Shown here in pieces: positions 5,641-6,673 of a stretch of 6,673 bases of DNA (position 1 is its first letter; each line of letters opens with the position of its first letter). This DNA is from JALZBL01 sp040004775. Lineage in GTDB: Bacteria > Actinomycetota > Actinomycetes > Mycobacteriales > Jatrophihabitantaceae. The notes beneath the pieces are model-generated. The model did no database searches and was not told the DNA's origin. It was given only the letters and a program-made list of their open reading frames with translations. The stretch lies in assembly GCA_040004775.1 (NCBI GenBank), contig JBDUAD010000128.1:1-6673 (forward strand). Direction: 5' to 3'. A program made the translations under genes and the position numbers.

Positions 5641-6368
5641 GCGGTGACGGTGACCGTCGCGCCGACGCGGGCCCAGCGGTAAAGCCAGCCCATCGTGGCC
5701 GTCGGCAGATGCACGCAGCCGTGCGAGCCCTGGGTGCGGTAGCCGGAGCTGCCGAACGGCAGAGTCTGCCAGGACGCGTCGTGGAAGCCGAAGTCGCCGT
5801 TGAACGGCAGCCAGTAACGCACGAACTGGCTGTAGCCCGGCCCGACCAGCGTCCGGTCGGTCTGCTTGGCCTGGATCTGCCAGATGCCGATCGGGGTGTC
5901 GTGGCCGTCGGTCTTGCCGGTGGTCACGGCGGTGGCCCGAAGCAGGCGACGCCCGGCGCACATCCACGTCCGTTGCTGGGCCACGCTGACCAGGACCAGC
6001 TGGGGATCGGTGTTCCTGGCACACGCATGGGCGTCGCGGGCGGCCGCTGCGGTGCGGGCGGCTGCGGACTTGGCCGCCGCGGCGTCGGCGACGCGGGCTC
6101 TGTCCGAGGATGGGGTGAGCGCAACGGTCGACGGCGCGGTGGTCGGTCCGGCCGAACGCAAGATCCCCGCCGCCGCGGCCGGATGAGACCCGGTGCCTGC
6201 GGTCGACGGGCCGAACAGCGCGGCTACGGTGACCAACGCCAGGACGGGTACCGCGTAAGCGCGCCAGCCGTAGGCCACGACACATCGCCGCACTGCCGCT
6301 ACCCGCAGCCAGGGCGCGTCGGCCGGGCTCGACTGGCGGATCACCCCTCCATCGTTGCACCTTCTCAC
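5637..6368 (-). CDS. L,D-transpeptidase (YkuD domain), membrane-anchored or secreted
   Basis: This encodes 243 residues. A basic N-terminus is followed by one hydrophobic segment at about 38-56 (signal anchor or signal peptide). An Ala-rich linker comes next (about 91-115), then a YkuD catalytic domain at about 122-243. Visible motifs are TPIGIW (158-163), conserved His196 (GFHDAS) and the active-site SHGCVHLP (215-222), with Cys218 as nucleophile. Family role: it acts outside the membrane, forming 3-3 peptidoglycan crosslinks or attaching proteins to the wall, and it resists most penicillins. Cys116 and Cys137 might form a disulfide. The start is uncertain: GTG 6368 has no ribosome binding site. 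GTG 6344 (residue 9) overlaps the stop of a three-codon ORF (ATG-GAG-GGG-TGA) that itself has an AGAAGG 7 bases before it. The gene converges on the permease gene. Confidence 0.9.
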   Translation of the reverse strand: MRRCNDGGVIRQSSPADAPWLRVAAVRRCVVAYGWRAYAVPVLALVTVAALFGPSTAGTGSHPAAAAGILRSAGPTTAPSTVALTPSSDRARVADAAAAKSAAARTAAAARDAHACARNTDPQLVLVSVAQQRTWMCAGRRLLRATAVTTGKTDGHDTPIGIWQIQAKQTDRTLVGPGYSQFVRYWLPFNGDFGFHDASWQTLPFGSSGYRTQGSHGCVHLPTATMGWLYRWARVGATVTVTA

Positions 6369-6398
6369 CGAGCCGGTGGATCAACGACCCGTATACGC

Positions 6399-6420
6399 GG
6401 CGTGCGCCCGAGCGCACGCC
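6399..6420. promoter_or_regulatory. Perfect 9-bp GC-rich inverted repeat in a divergent intergenic region
   Basis: GGCGTGCGC (6399-6407) and GCGCACGCC (6412-6420) are exact reverse complements with a 4-base CCGA spacer. The repeat lies 31 bases before the minus-strand L,D-transpeptidase start and about 100 bases before the plus-strand kinase start. It has no T run on either side, so a protein-binding site or leader hairpin is more likely than a terminator. The function is inferred. Confidence 0.5.
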
Positions 6421-6522
6421 ATGGCTATGGGCGAGTGAGGCGCTGGCGGTCGCATCGCGCCACCCGTCACCTCTACCGGCGCAACCCAGAGGCCCGATGG
6501 TTCGGATGGCAGGCTCGACCGC

Positions 6523-6673
6523 ATGCTGATCGTTCTCGCCGGCCTACCCGCGGCCGGCAAAAGCGCCGTGGTCGAGGATCTCGGCCGGTCCCTGCCGGCC
6601 GCTGTCCTTTCCGTAGACCCGGTCGAGGCGGCCCTGTGGCGGGCCGGGATCGACACCAATTAGCCCACGGGGA
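6523..6673 (+). pseudogene. P-loop kinase-like (AAA) gene, frame interrupted by TAG; 3' part outside window
   Basis: An ATG at 6523 opens a frame whose product begins MLIVLAGLPAAGKS, a clean Walker A motif (GLPAAGKS, residues 7-14). LSVDPVEAALWRAGIDTN follows (29-46). This is the usual start of a small actinobacterial family of AAA/zeta-toxin-like kinases, about 170-180 residues long, in which Asp32 (VDP) lies near the nucleotide or substrate site. The frame meets TAG at 6661-6663 after 46 codons, yet the next codons read P-T-G. From memory, homologues continue with a Gln-Pro-Thr-Gly stretch at this point, so a single CAG-to-TAG change would explain the stop. A weak AGG lies 9 bases before the ATG. 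It could be a pseudogene, a sequencing error or, less likely, a readthrough stop. The rest lies beyond the window. Confidence 0.65.

Noticed and set aside
5545..6417. Long minus-strand frame overlapping the L,D-transpeptidase
   Set aside because: The product is Arg/Pro/Gly-rich with no domain, while the other frame contains the intact YkuD motif; it is a shadow.

Overview
The window looks like a piece of chromosome from a high-GC actinobacterium. The third codon positions of the clear genes are almost all G or C, GTG starts are used, stop-start overlaps (ATGA) are common, and the protein types are typical of that group (SHOCT-domain protein, heme-b/molybdopterin fusion, GntR-ABC-permease cluster, anchored L,D-transpeptidase). 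I cannot name a genus from the sequence alone.

Layout, left to right. (1) Bases 3-104 are the tail of a gene ending in a SHOCT-like domain. It is followed on the same strand by a large membrane oxidoreductase (about 128-1927), which has a six-helix cytochrome b561-like half and a sulfite-oxidase/YedY-type molybdopterin half. After it comes a small one-domain cupin (1967-2320) with a good ribosome binding site. These three look co-directional and possibly co-transcribed. (2) Bases 2321-3293 are poorly coding. They hold no convincing gene up to 2643, then a minus-strand small membrane protein that appears split over two reading frames (2644-3046). A minus-strand intrinsic terminator-like hairpin with a T run (3192-3219) follows, and then a promoter overlaid by three back-to-back CTAG octamers (3258-3281). 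(3) Bases 3294-5610 are a tightly overlapping three-gene operon: a YtrA-type GntR repressor, an ABC ATPase and a six-helix ABC-2-like permease. (4) An exact 10-bp x3 repeat sits in the 26-bp gap to a convergent minus-strand L,D-transpeptidase (5637-6368). (5) A divergent intergenic region with a perfect 9-bp hairpin leads to a plus-strand P-loop kinase-like gene (from 6523). Its reading frame meets a TAG after 46 codons, and the conserved family sequence seems to resume right after it.

How the genes may work together. The Mo/heme protein would move electrons between the membrane quinone pool and a small substrate at a Mo-pterin centre, and the cupin is a possible accessory or second enzyme. 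The GntR protein probably represses its own ABC exporter operon through the CTAG octamers and is relieved by an envelope or antibiotic-type signal. The L,D-transpeptidase is an independent cell-wall crosslinking enzyme. I see no mobile element, CRISPR array, tRNA or rRNA. No single clearly new multi-gene system is evident; the most unusual items are the CTAG octamer array, the hairpin/T-run upstream of it, the split membrane protein and the interrupted kinase.
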